A DNA stretch of 14,115 nt from an uncultured Clostridia bacterium (GCA_947629605.1 CANREK010000014.1:1-14115); one strand, 5' to 3'; counted from the stretch's first letter, positions 5,678 to 12,306 are shown. Notes: generated by a model from the letters alone, not told the origin. Numbers and translations: made by a program.

Positions 5678-6010
5678 CCGTTTGTGAAAAACCTTGTCCT
5701 CATTTTTCCACACTGTGGAAAAAATTGTAGATATCCACCCCCGCGACCTTCCTTCCCCTTCCTTCGACAAATTCCGACAAAATTTTCTATCCACACGTCG
5801 ATTTTTCTCCACGATCTTTCCACATTGCTATCCACGCGTTTTCCACGCCTTTTCTTTGGGAGCTTTTTGGAAAAGTCACCCGTTTTACTTGCAATAATCT
5901 TCAAATTTTGCTATAATAAAATTTGCCGATGAGGCAGGGCGAACGACTTGTCCACATTTCCACAGCCCTTATTATTATTGATATTATTTTTTTAGATATA
6001 ATACATATCA
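5661..6010. other. oriC: Putative chromosomal replication origin (oriC)
   Basis: This noncoding gap between divergent rsmG and dnaN contains about nine DnaA-box-like 9-mers related to TTATCCACA: 5683-5691 (minus), 5704-5712, 5714-5722 (minus), 5787-5795, 5816-5824, 5828-5836, 5839-5847, 5948-5956 and 5956-5964. The first TTTTCCACA and its mirror form a palindrome at 5703-5723. Most boxes point the same way. An AT-rich tract at 5970-6010 next to the last boxes is a candidate unwinding element. No box matches the perfect consensus, and dnaA is not in the window. Clusters like this beside dnaN are typical of Bacillota origins. Confidence 0.75.
5889..5917 (+). promoter_or_regulatory. Strong extended -10 promoter upstream of dnaN
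   Basis: TTGCAA (5889-5894), a 17-bp spacer and TATAAT (5912-5917) are preceded by TGC. The predicted start is near 5924, giving a leader of about 100 nt that contains the DnaA-box-like sites at 5948-5964. DnaA could therefore influence dnaN transcription. A second TATAAT (5997-6002) with a weak -35 lies closer to dnaN. Confidence 0.8.
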
Positions 6011-6026
6011 TCAAGGAGGAAACACG

Positions 6027-7124
6027 ATGAAATTTGTCTGCGACGGCGCGACGCTCTCGGAAGCGGTGTTAAAGGTGAGCAAGGCCTGTGCGGTCAGGAC
6101 GACCGCCCCCGTCATGGAGTGCATCAAATTGGAAGCCATGGGCGACGAGATCACCCTGCTTGCGACCGACGGCGAACTCGCCATTTCCAAGACGGTCAAG
6201 GCCGAAGTATTCGAAGAGGGCGCGGTCTGCGTGCCCGGGAAGATCTTTACCGACTATCTCGGCAAACTCACCGACGAGGAAGTCTCCGTCGGCACGGGAG
6301 AAAAGGGGCTCGAGATTCGCTACAAGGAAGCGGCGGGGTGCTTGCAGACGATGTCCGCCGATGAATTCCCCAAGCTCAACTTGGAGATCGGGGAAAACAG
6401 CGCCGTGCTCAAACAGGGCGACCTCAAACGGATCATCGCGCAGACGGCGTTCTGCTGTGCGCAGGACGATTCCCGCCCCATCCTCAAAGGGTGCCTCATG
6501 GAATTCAAGGATACCCTCACCTCGTTTGCCCTCGACGGGTACAGGCTGGCCCTTGCCGATGCGCCCATCGTGGCAAAGAGCGGCGAGACGACGGTCATCT
6601 GCCCCGCACGGACGCTTGCGGAGATTTCGAGGATGCTCACCGAGGATGAAGAGGAGATCACCATCTTCACCGAGGGCGGCATGCTCCTCGTGAGAACGGA
6701 CGACATGACCATTCTGTCCCGCCTTTACAGCGGTGAATTCATCAAGCGGGAGAACGTCATTCCCACCCGCTTTACGACGGAGACCACCCTTTCCCGTCAG
6801 GAACTCATCTCGGGCGTGGAACGCGCCGCCATTCTCATCCGCGGCGACAAGAACAACCTCATCACGCTCGACATCGGCGGCGGGCTCGTGAAGATCTCCT
6901 CGTTTTCCGACCTCGGGAACATGGCCGAGCGCGTCAACGCCGACATCAACGGCGTGGATATCACGATCTCCATGAACGCAAAATATCTCCTCGACGCCTT
7001 GAAAGCGCTCGACGAGGAGAAGGTCACGCTGTCCTTCAACGGTCCCATTTCCCCCTTCATTTTGCAGAATGCCGACCAAAAAGCGGCGCTGTATTTGATA
7101 TTACCCGTCAGAAACGCACAATAA
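6027..7124 (+). CDS. dnaN: DNA polymerase III sliding clamp, beta subunit
   Basis: The beta clamp is a ring-shaped dimer that tethers the replicative polymerase to DNA. The 365-residue length is normal. The sequence spans the three repeated clamp domains: N-terminal MKFVCDGATLSEAVLKVSKACAVRTTAPVMECIKLEA, middle LKRIIAQTAFCCAQDDSRPILKGCLMEF with the conserved DGYRLALA segment, and C-terminal STEHL-like KYLLDALKALDEEKVTLSFNGPISPFIL. The start has AGGAGG (6014-6019) seven bases before ATG. It lies immediately right of the putative origin. Unusually, the neighbour upstream is rsmG rather than dnaA, and the downstream neighbour is rpmH rather than recF. Confidence 0.97.
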   Translation: MKFVCDGATLSEAVLKVSKACAVRTTAPVMECIKLEAMGDEITLLATDGELAISKTVKAEVFEEGAVCVPGKIFTDYLGKLTDEEVSVGTGEKGLEIRYKEAAGCLQTMSADEFPKLNLEIGENSAVLKQGDLKRIIAQTAFCCAQDDSRPILKGCLMEFKDTLTSFALDGYRLALADAPIVAKSGETTVICPARTLAEISRMLTEDEEEITIFTEGGMLLVRTDDMTILSRLYSGEFIKRENVIPTRFTTETTLSRQELISGVERAAILIRGDKNNLITLDIGGGLVKISSFSDLGNMAERVNADINGVDITISMNAKYLLDALKALDEEKVTLSFNGPISPFILQNADQKAALYLILPVRNAQ

Positions 7125-7128
7125 TCGC

Positions 7129-7157
7129 TTGACGAAGAGACGGAAATTTTTTATAAT
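7129..7157 (+). promoter_or_regulatory. Promoter of the rpmH-rnpA-yidD-yidC-khpB operon
   Basis: TTGACG (7129-7134), a 17-bp spacer and TATAAT (7152-7157) lie directly after the dnaN stop. The predicted start is near 7164. No terminator separates dnaN from rpmH, so read-through from dnaN is likely as well. Confidence 0.88.
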
Positions 7158-7196
7158 CTAAGACAGAAAACCATTCTATGCAAGGAGTAAGTTACA

Positions 7197-7331
7197 ATGA
7201 AAAGAACATTCCAGCCCAAGAAGAGGGCAAGAAAAAAGGTCCACGGCTTCCGTGAGAGAATGAAAACGCAGGGCGGGAGAAAGACCCTCAAAAGAAGAAG
7301 AGACAAGGGCAGAAAGCACATTTCCGCATAA
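7197..7331 (+). CDS. rpmH: 50S ribosomal protein L34
   Basis: This 44-residue, highly basic protein is the bacterial L34 of the large ribosomal subunit. It starts MKRTFQPKKRARKKVHGFRE and continues RMKTQGGRKTLKRRRDKGRK, matching the family along its whole length. AAGGAG (7182-7187) lies nine bases before the ATG. It is the first gene of the rpmH-rnpA-yidD-yidC-khpB cluster and has its own strong promoter. The gene is easily missed because of its size. Confidence 0.97.
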   Translation: MKRTFQPKKRARKKVHGFRERMKTQGGRKTLKRRRDKGRKHISA

Positions 7332-7340
7332 AGAGAAGTC

Positions 7341-7670
7341 ATGCGCTGTCTGAGGATGAAGAAGCAGAAGGAGATCACTTCTCTTCACAGAAGCGGGAAA
7401 AGGGTGTACGCCCCCACGCTCACCGTCATCTACTTGCCGTCGGACTGCCTCAAAATGGCAGTCTGTGTCGGAAAAAAGCACGGAAAGAGCGTGCGGCGGA
7501 ACCGCATCAAGCGGCTGCTTCGGGCGGCCTTTTCGCGGTATACCGCAGATCTTCTGCCCTGCTCTGTCCTTCTCATTCCGCATGTGAGCGGGGAATACAC
7601 TTTCTCCGCCTTTTACCGTGACATCGGAAAGATTCTCGAACGAGAGCGGCTCCTTCATCATACCGCTTAA
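7341..7670 (+). CDS. rnpA: Ribonuclease P protein component
   Basis: RnpA is the protein cofactor of RNase P and helps the catalytic RNA bind precursor tRNA for 5' maturation. The 109-residue product shows the RNR signature VRRNRIKRLLRAAF (51-64), preceded by VGKKHGKS, and the N-terminal LKKQ-type segment before the HRSGKRVY strand. The start at 7341 follows a weak AGAGAAG and keeps the usual residues before RMKKQKEI; ATG at 7356 is the alternative but its GAGG is too close. It lies nine bases after rpmH and four bases before yidD, as in most bacteria. Confidence 0.95.
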   Translation: MRCLRMKKQKEITSLHRSGKRVYAPTLTVIYLPSDCLKMAVCVGKKHGKSVRRNRIKRLLRAAFSRYTADLLPCSVLLIPHVSGEYTFSAFYRDIGKILERERLLHHTA

Positions 7671-7674
7671 AAGA

Positions 7675-7956
7675 ATGGCCGCAGAGAATTTCAGGTATCT
7701 GCGGCGACGGCTGTACAGGCCCATTTTGCGCGGCCTATGCATCCGCATGATCTGTTTCTATCAGAAGTATCTCTCACACCACACCTGCCTCTACACCCCC
7801 ACCTGCTCGGAATACACCAAGCGGTGCATCAATAATTGGGGTGTCGTCGTGGGAATTTTGCTTGGCATTTGGAGAATTTTGCGCTGCAATCCCCTCTCCA
7901 AGGGCGGGGTCGACCCCGCGCCCGAGGTCTTTTGGAAGCGCAAATGGCTCCTCTAA
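7675..7956 (+). CDS. yidD: Membrane protein insertion efficiency factor YidD
   Basis: YidD is a small membrane-associated protein that helps YidC-dependent insertion. The 93-residue product has an amphipathic, basic N-terminus (FRYLRRRLYRPILRG), ICFYQKYLS (27-34), the signature cysteine motif YTPTCSEYTKRCI (40-52) and ILRCNPLSKGGVDPAP (68-83). The start at 7675 is four bases after the rnpA stop with no clear Shine-Dalgarno, so translation is probably coupled to rnpA. A GTG at 7618 inside rnpA would add 19 residues and is less likely. yidC follows after ten bases. Confidence 0.93.
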   Translation: MAAENFRYLRRRLYRPILRGLCIRMICFYQKYLSHHTCLYTPTCSEYTKRCINNWGVVVGILLGIWRILRCNPLSKGGVDPAPEVFWKRKWLL

Positions 7957-7966
7957 CGGAGAATTT

Positions 7967-9460
7967 ATGCAGTTACTTTCTATGTTGGGCGCAGTGGTAG
8001 ACGACGTCATGATCCTGCCGACAGGATATCAGATCGGGCTGAATTGGCTCGGTCATTTTGCCCGTATCATCATCGAAGGCGTCGGCATCGTCGCGCTCGG
8101 CATCATCGTGTTCAACCTCGTCTTAAAGGCCATCACTCTCCCCTTCGATATCTATCAAAGGGTCATGATGCGCAAACAGAACCTCGTCATGCAGAAGATG
8201 CAACCCGAGCTCGAAAAATTGCAGAAGCAGTACGCCAACGACAAGCAGATGTACAGCCAAAAGATGTTCGAGCTCCAAAAAAAGAGCGGGTACAGCATGC
8301 TCGGCGCCTGCCTTCCCATGATCGTCTCCCTCGTCATCCTCATCGTGGCATGGCAGGGCTTCCGCGCCTATTCGCAGTATGCCAATCTCAACATCTTCGA
8401 GCACATGTCCGAGAGCTACAATTCCGCCGTGCTCGTCAACGGTGTCAACGGCATCGACTTCCGCTATCTGAACGAAGAGGGAAGCGAGTATTTTGTCTAT
8501 ACCGACGAAAACGGCGAGGAGCAGAGGCTTTCCGTCACTTGGGAGAACGGCAAGGAGCTCGACTTCGAAGGCGACATTTCCTATGTCATGACGGATGTGC
8601 CGATCGGCGAAGAGACGGCAAAATACCTCACCGTCACGAGCAAAAACGCCCAAAATTATATCTTCTACTATTATAATATGACGACGAACGCCGTCGACCG
8701 GGAATATAAGGTCGACTGCACCCGCTTCGCCGCGCAGATCGGGAACGTGACCGCCGCCGACACGGACAGCGAGGCAAGCAAGAACGCCCTGCAAGCGGCC
8801 AAGGATGCCGCAAGCGCATACGTTGCGGGAGACGCAGCCTCGGAAAATGCACTGAAAGATGCCGCCAAGGCCTATTTCAAGACCGTCGGTTCGGAGGCCG
8901 CGGCAGCGAGATTCCGCGGCGACGCGCCCAAGTTCCTGTGGATCAAGAACGTGTGGTACCCCGACGTCTCCTACAACCACCCCATTCCCGCATACGACAA
9001 TTTCGAGAGCGAGTTCCGCTCCGTCAACGTGGAGATGAACGGCGAGAAGAAGAGCATCACTTCCCTTCTCAACAGAGACAAATACAACGATCTCACGGCG
9101 GCGCTTTCCGCAGAGAAGGAGCAGGCCAACGGCTACTTCATCCTCATCGTGCTCTCCATCGGCTTTATGCTCCTCTCGCAGATCGTCGCGATGAAGAGCA
9201 ACAAGACGGCAAACAAGTATCAGACAGTCGACGGGCAGGGCGCTACGACGCAGAAGATGATGCTCGTGGTCATGCCCATCATCTACGCGATCTTCTCCTT
9301 CACATACAGTGCGGCATTCTCGATCTACATGACGATGAGCAGTATCGTCGGCATCATCGTGACCTTGCTCACCAACCTTATTTTGGGGAAGATCTTCAAA
9401 CACAAGGAAGAGAAGGAGTTTGTGGAGGAACATACCCGCAAACTGCCTTGGATGAAATAA
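7967..9460 (+). CDS. yidC: Membrane protein insertase YidC/Oxa1 with large extracytoplasmic insertion
   Basis: YidC inserts and folds membrane proteins, alone or with the Sec translocon. The protein has 497 residues, against about 260-280 in Bacillus. Membrane segments are predicted at about 34-58, 112-132, 389-408, 431-450 and 452-475. Between the first two lies the charged cytoplasmic coiled-coil loop (62-108, MQKMQPELEKLQKQYANDKQ). The extra length is a loop of about 255 residues between the second and third segments (133-388), predicted outside the cell. It has an acidic beta-rich part, an Ala-rich helical part (264-315) and then the usual FLWIKNVWYPD region. The groove arginine of the family is replaced by Lys54 (NLVLKAITLPF). 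GGAG five bases before ATG supports the start. No lipobox is seen at the N-terminus. Confidence 0.93.
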   Translation: MQLLSMLGAVVDDVMILPTGYQIGLNWLGHFARIIIEGVGIVALGIIVFNLVLKAITLPFDIYQRVMMRKQNLVMQKMQPELEKLQKQYANDKQMYSQKMFELQKKSGYSMLGACLPMIVSLVILIVAWQGFRAYSQYANLNIFEHMSESYNSAVLVNGVNGIDFRYLNEEGSEYFVYTDENGEEQRLSVTWENGKELDFEGDISYVMTDVPIGEETAKYLTVTSKNAQNYIFYYYNMTTNAVDREYKVDCTRFAAQIGNVTAADTDSEASKNALQAAKDAASAYVAGDAASENALKDAAKAYFKTVGSEAAAARFRGDAPKFLWIKNVWYPDVSYNHPIPAYDNFESEFRSVNVEMNGEKKSITSLLNRDKYNDLTAALSAEKEQANGYFILIVLSIGFMLLSQIVAMKSNKTANKYQTVDGQGATTQKMMLVVMPIIYAIFSFTYSAAFSIYMTMSSIVGIIVTLLTNLILGKIFKHKEEKEFVEEHTRKLPWMK

Positions 9461-9508
9461 AAAGATACGGGGCAAAGCCCTGCAAATATAGTTCGCAAGA
9501 GGAGTATT

Positions 9509-10399
9509 ATGGAAAAGACATTCAGCGGCAAAACAGTGGAAGAGGCCGTGGAAGCAGGGCTCAAAGAGTTGGAGCTCACCCGCGACGACGTGGATATCGA
9601 AGTCCTCGACGAGGGCAAAAAGGGAATTTTTAAGTCCGTTCCCGCGCAAGTCAAACTCACCGTCAAAGAAAAATTGACCGACGGACAGCGTGCGGTCAGA
9701 TTCCTCGAAGGGCTCTTCCCTCTCATCGGCGTGGATGCAACGCCCGCCCTCGTGAGCGAGGAGGAAAAGATCGTCATCAGCCTCACGTCGGAGGGCACCA
9801 AGGGAATCATCGGCCGCAGGGGCGAGATCATCGACGCCATGCAGGCGCTTGCGGGCGCCGTCGCCAACATCGGCAGACACGACTATAAGCGCGTCGTCGT
9901 CGACTGCGGGAACTACCGCGAGGAGCGCGAAGAGACCTTAAAACGGGTCGCAGAGAAGCTCGCCGCCAAGGCAGTCAAGCAGAAAAAGAGAGTGCGCCTC
10001 GAACCCATGAATCCCTACGAGAGAAGGATCATTCACTCCGCCCTCGCCGATTCCGACGAAGTGTTCACCAAGAGCGAAGGCAAGGAGCCCAACCGCTACG
10101 TCGTCATCACGCCCAAGAACATGCGGCAGGATGACAGGCGGGGCAGGAAATTTGACAAGGACCGCCGCAAGGGAGACAGGCCGAGCAAGTACGGCAGCGA
10201 GAGAAAAAAGACCTACGAGCACAGGGAGCTCCCGAGCGAGGCCACGCCCGAATCGTCGGGCACGAGCTTCAACCGCGGCGGCACGCCGGGCTATAAAAAG
10301 GGCGGATTCTCGGGCTTTTTCGGCACCTTCCTCGGCAACGCCAACGACGAGGAAACCACGCCCACGCCTTCCACCCCCGACAAGACAGACGAAGAATAA
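9509..10399 (+). CDS. khpB: RNA-binding protein KhpB (Jag/SpoIIIJ-associated)
   Basis: KhpB (Jag) binds RNA, usually with KhpA, and influences cell elongation and division in Gram-positive bacteria. The 296-residue product has the Jag-N domain (1-50, with GKTVEEAVEAGLKELEL and EGKKGIFKS), a KH domain with GRRG at 102-105 as the RNA-binding loop, and an R3H domain with MNPYERRIIHSAL (R172, H176) and SEGKEPNRYVVITPK. A tail of about 90 residues (205-296) is unusual: first Lys/Arg/Asp-rich, then Gly-rich, then Thr/Pro/Glu-rich; it looks disordered. AAGAGGAG lies four bases before ATG. It is the last gene of the operon, 48 bp after yidC. Confidence 0.95.
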   Translation: MEKTFSGKTVEEAVEAGLKELELTRDDVDIEVLDEGKKGIFKSVPAQVKLTVKEKLTDGQRAVRFLEGLFPLIGVDATPALVSEEEKIVISLTSEGTKGIIGRRGEIIDAMQALAGAVANIGRHDYKRVVVDCGNYREEREETLKRVAEKLAAKAVKQKKRVRLEPMNPYERRIIHSALADSDEVFTKSEGKEPNRYVVITPKNMRQDDRRGRKFDKDRRKGDRPSKYGSERKKTYEHRELPSEATPESSGTSFNRGGTPGYKKGGFSGFFGTFLGNANDEETTPTPSTPDKTDEE

Positions 10400-10417
10400 G
10401 AGAGAAATAGAGCACAT

Positions 10418-10509
10418 GGTGACCCACCCCCTTGATCCCCCTCCCACGGAGGGGGCGGATGCGGCGGGTCATTTTTGCCCCCTCCCGAGGAGGGGGGTAG
10501 GGGGGTGGG
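10418..10509 (-). repeat. GC-rich palindromic repeat, family R1 (copy C)
   Basis: This is a nearly exact inverted copy of 4241-4334. It contains CCCCCTCCCACGGAGGGGG and CCCCCTCCCGAGGAGGGGGG hairpins, and its outer ends GTGACCCACCCCC and GGGGGTGGGCCAC can also pair. It starts 18 bases after the khpB stop; it may attenuate or end that operon, although no T-run follows. Confidence 0.8.
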
Positions 10510-10533
10510 CCACGCATTCCCAATCCCCCGCCT

Positions 10534-10567
10534 CAATTTTACATTTTTAATTTTTAATTTTCAATTC
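10534..10567 (-). repeat. AT-rich tandem repeat, family R3 (copy 4)
   Basis: On the minus strand it reads GAATTGAAAATTAAAAATTA followed by AAAATGTAAAATTG. It lies directly beyond the terminator of the 10615-10845 gene. Confidence 0.65.
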
Positions 10568-10599
10568 AAAAAAAACCGCCCTGCCATAACGGCAGGGCG
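10568..10599 (-). terminator. Intrinsic terminator of the 76-residue protein gene
   Basis: On the minus strand CGCCCTGCC (10599-10591), loop GTTAT and GGCAGGGCG (10585-10577) form a perfect 9-bp stem, followed by G and then eight T (10575-10568). It faces the khpB end, so the region is convergent. Confidence 0.9.
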
Positions 10600-10614
10600 A
10601 TCTGTTTGCCTCAA

Positions 10615-10845
10615 TTAGTTCTCTTCGAGCCACTTCTTGGCGCTGACCTTGGACAGGGCCGCAATGTCCTCTACGGGATAGGGAGAAGCGTCTCCCCCAT
10701 TCGTGTACAGGAAATAGCTGCCGTCCTCGGTCTGGTAAAGGGTGGTCTCGTAGCCCGCGGGATCTCCCCACGCACCGACGGCGACCTTCTTCACCACGAC
10801 AGAAGCATCGGTATCGTAGACCTTCTTTCTGATCGTTTTTACCAT
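10615..10845 (-). CDS. Small conserved protein of unknown function (YDTDxA...YFLY family)
   Basis: The 76-residue product has no known function. It shows a pattern I recognise from small proteins in Clostridia and their mobile elements: a basic start MVKTIRKKVYDTDAS, then GDPAGYETTLYQTEDGSYFLYTNGGDASPYP and a C-terminal helix ending KKWLEEN. The fold is probably a small beta-sheet plus helix. The start is set by AAGGAG nine bases before ATG; a longer frame to 10929 has no support. It is monocistronic, with its own promoter and terminator. No phage or plasmid gene is adjacent. Confidence 0.85.
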   Translation of the reverse strand: MVKTIRKKVYDTDASVVVKKVAVGAWGDPAGYETTLYQTEDGSYFLYTNGGDASPYPVEDIAALSKVSAKKWLEEN

Positions 10846-10876
10846 GGTTTTGTTCTCCTTTTTTGAAGTCACCCCT

Positions 10877-10905
10877 ATTCTACTCCGTTTTTTGCGATTC
10901 GTCAA
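10877..10905 (-). promoter_or_regulatory. Promoter of the 76-residue protein gene
   Basis: On the minus strand TTGACG (10905-10900), a 17-bp spacer and TAGAAT (10882-10877) predict a start near 10870, 25 nt before the ATG. The -35 is identical to that of rpmH. Confidence 0.75.
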
Positions 10906-10991
10906 CGCCAAAACCGCAAATTTTCTCAAAAGGATTGAAATGTTTCTACCTTACAGTTTTTCGTGACAAAATAATTAAAAATGTGAACAAT

Positions 10992-11528
10992 TCACACGGC
11001 CGACCGTTGCAAGGAGAAGGAAGTGAGGGCCCCCGCGATGATCTCGGACATCGAGTAGACGACGTTGAGCCGTGTGAGATTGATGAGAGAGTACGAAAAG
11101 GCGGACTTTTTGGCCACGATGCCGAGGATCGAAATGTCCCCCACGCGGCCGAGGCGCTTGTTTGCGCCCGAGCCCGGTTTGAGGGGCGCATCGATGACTT
11201 TGATGAGCCCGACATCGTTTTCCTCCCCCACCGCGGCGTCGACGGCGATGATCTTACTGCCCGGGTGAGTCCTTCGCAAGAAGCCGTCCACGAGCCTCAC
11301 TTCCTTTGCCGTAACGGGATTCTTTAAGGTCCCATAGACATAGCCGACGAGTTCCCCCTTCCGCCGAAGAAGGGTACCCGTGACGGGGCCGAGGCTGTCG
11401 CCGACGGCGAGATCGCTGCCGATGCAGAGAATGACGGGCGGGGCGGTGAGTTCCCCCAAACATTTATTTAAGGCCATCATGAGACCTGTTTCGGCCAAAG
11501 CGTTATAAAAATGAAAAGCATACTCCAT
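10992..11528 (-). CDS. yyaC: YyaC-type sporulation protein (DUF1256)
   Basis: The 178-residue product belongs to the YyaC/DUF1256 family, annotated as spore protease-like and related in fold to the germination protease and hydrogenase-maturation peptidases. Its exact role in sporulation is not settled. Family motifs are VILCIGSDLAVGDSLGPVTGTLL (32-54), VYGTLKNPV (64-72), KIIAVDAAVG (92-101) with a conserved aspartate, and DAPLKPGSGANKRLGRVGDISILGIV (113-138). GGAGG lies six bases before ATG. It is divergent from cvpA. In Bacillus subtilis yyaC lies beside parB near the origin, so its location here is conserved context. This is the main evidence for an endospore former. No clear forespore promoter was identified. 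Confidence 0.92.
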   Translation of the reverse strand: MEYAFHFYNALAETGLMMALNKCLGELTAPPVILCIGSDLAVGDSLGPVTGTLLRRKGELVGYVYGTLKNPVTAKEVRLVDGFLRRTHPGSKIIAVDAAVGEENDVGLIKVIDAPLKPGSGANKRLGRVGDISILGIVAKKSAFSYSLINLTRLNVVYSMSEIIAGALTSFSLQRSAV

Positions 11529-11585
11529 AATTAACCTCCGAGGACTTGATTGTTCCCCGAAATCGTAGGTTTTATAATAAAAATC

Positions 11586-11614
11586 GCGACAAAGATGAGA
11601 AATTATGATATAAT
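11586..11614 (+). promoter_or_regulatory. Promoter of the cvpA-like gene
   Basis: A weak GCGACA (11586-11591), a 17-bp spacer and TATAAT (11609-11614) are preceded by an extended TGA. The predicted start near 11621 falls within the AGGAGG (11620-11625), so the leader would be only about 11 nt. Confidence 0.7.
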
Positions 11615-11631
11615 AAGTCAGGAGGTAAAAA

Positions 11632-12138
11632 ATGGCTTGGATCTTGGATGTCATATTCTTTGTGGTTTTACTTCTCGGATGTTTTGTAGGTGCAAAGGTC
11701 GGCCTCGTGAAAGGTGTCTGCAACATCGCGGGCTGGGTGCTCTCCCTCGTCATCCCCTTCGTCTGCTGTGTGGCCTTTAAGGATGCGCTTGAAAATTGGT
11801 TCGGCATGGTGAGCGCCATCTCGGGCGGCGTCGGAACAAAGCTTGGCGAGTGGATCTCGATCGCGATCGCCTTCCTGCTCCTCATATTGATCGTTCGGGC
11901 GGGGACATTCCTGCTCGGAAAGGTCGGAACACTCATAGTGAAAAGTGTGAAACCCGCGGCGGTCGTCAACAGTCTGCTCGGCGGCGTCTTGGGGCTCGTC
12001 GAGGCCTTCCTCGCGGCGTACTTCCTCATTCTCATCGCGGGCTGGCTGCCCTCCGCAAGCGTCCATGCGTTTCTCGACAGCAGCTACGTCGTCGGTGCGA
12101 TTTACAGGTCCGACCTCATGGCATATCTTCCGTTTTAA
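11632..12138 (+). CDS. CvpA-family integral membrane protein
   Basis: The 168-residue product resembles the CvpA family, small inner-membrane proteins named for colicin V production and linked to envelope homeostasis; the mechanism is uncertain. Four membrane segments are predicted: about 3-20, 30-48, 73-95 and 112-138. The family-typical start LDVIFFVVLLLGCFVGAKVGLVKGV is present, with the Gly/Lys-rich turn after the first segment. AGGAGG lies six bases before ATG. The gene has its own promoter and terminator. Its position between yyaC and the parS region suggests no particular partner. Confidence 0.82.
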   Translation: MAWILDVIFFVVLLLGCFVGAKVGLVKGVCNIAGWVLSLVIPFVCCVAFKDALENWFGMVSAISGGVGTKLGEWISIAIAFLLLILIVRAGTFLLGKVGTLIVKSVKPAAVVNSLLGGVLGLVEAFLAAYFLILIAGWLPSASVHAFLDSSYVVGAIYRSDLMAYLPF

Positions 12139-12146
12139 GGTTAACC

Positions 12147-12171
12147 CCCCGCTCTGTGCGGGGTTTTTTTT
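12147..12171 (+). terminator. Intrinsic terminator of the cvpA-like gene
   Basis: CCCCGC (12147-12152), loop TCTGT and GCGGGG (12158-12163) are followed by eight T. It begins nine bases after the stop codon. Confidence 0.92.
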
Positions 12172-12263
12172 GGGAAAAAGGCAATTTCGCGCACAAATGT
12201 TATTTGAAACACCATATTCTGTCATTTTTGCCCTTTGCACTCGGCTTCAAAAATTGCACTCGA

Positions 12264-12279
12264 TGTTTCACGTGAAACA
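12264..12279. promoter_or_regulatory. parS: parS centromere site, perfect consensus
   Basis: TGTTTCACGTGAAACA is an exact match to the 16-bp ParB binding site conserved across most bacteria. Flanking A and T extend it to an 18-bp palindrome. ParB loads here, spreads, and recruits ParA and SMC for segregation of the origin region. The site lies about 6.3 kb from the putative origin. Confidence 0.96.
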
Positions 12280-12306
12280 TCAATTTTCCAAAAAAATTCT
12301 GTGACA

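Noticed and set aside
5670..6026. Small open frames inside the rsmG-dnaN gap
   Set aside because: They are AT-rich, lack ribosome binding sites and lie over DnaA-box clusters.
6069..7079. Long minus-strand open frame antisense to dnaN
   Set aside because: It is a shadow of dnaN, with no ribosome binding site and no recognisable domain.
8123..9880. Long minus-strand open frame antisense to yidC and khpB
   Set aside because: It mirrors GC-rich codon usage of two well-supported plus-strand genes and its translation is low-complexity with no family resemblance.
10992..12035. Longer minus-strand frame extending yyaC through cvpA
   Set aside because: The upstream part is a shadow of cvpA; ATG at 11528 has GGAGG at proper spacing and fits the family length.
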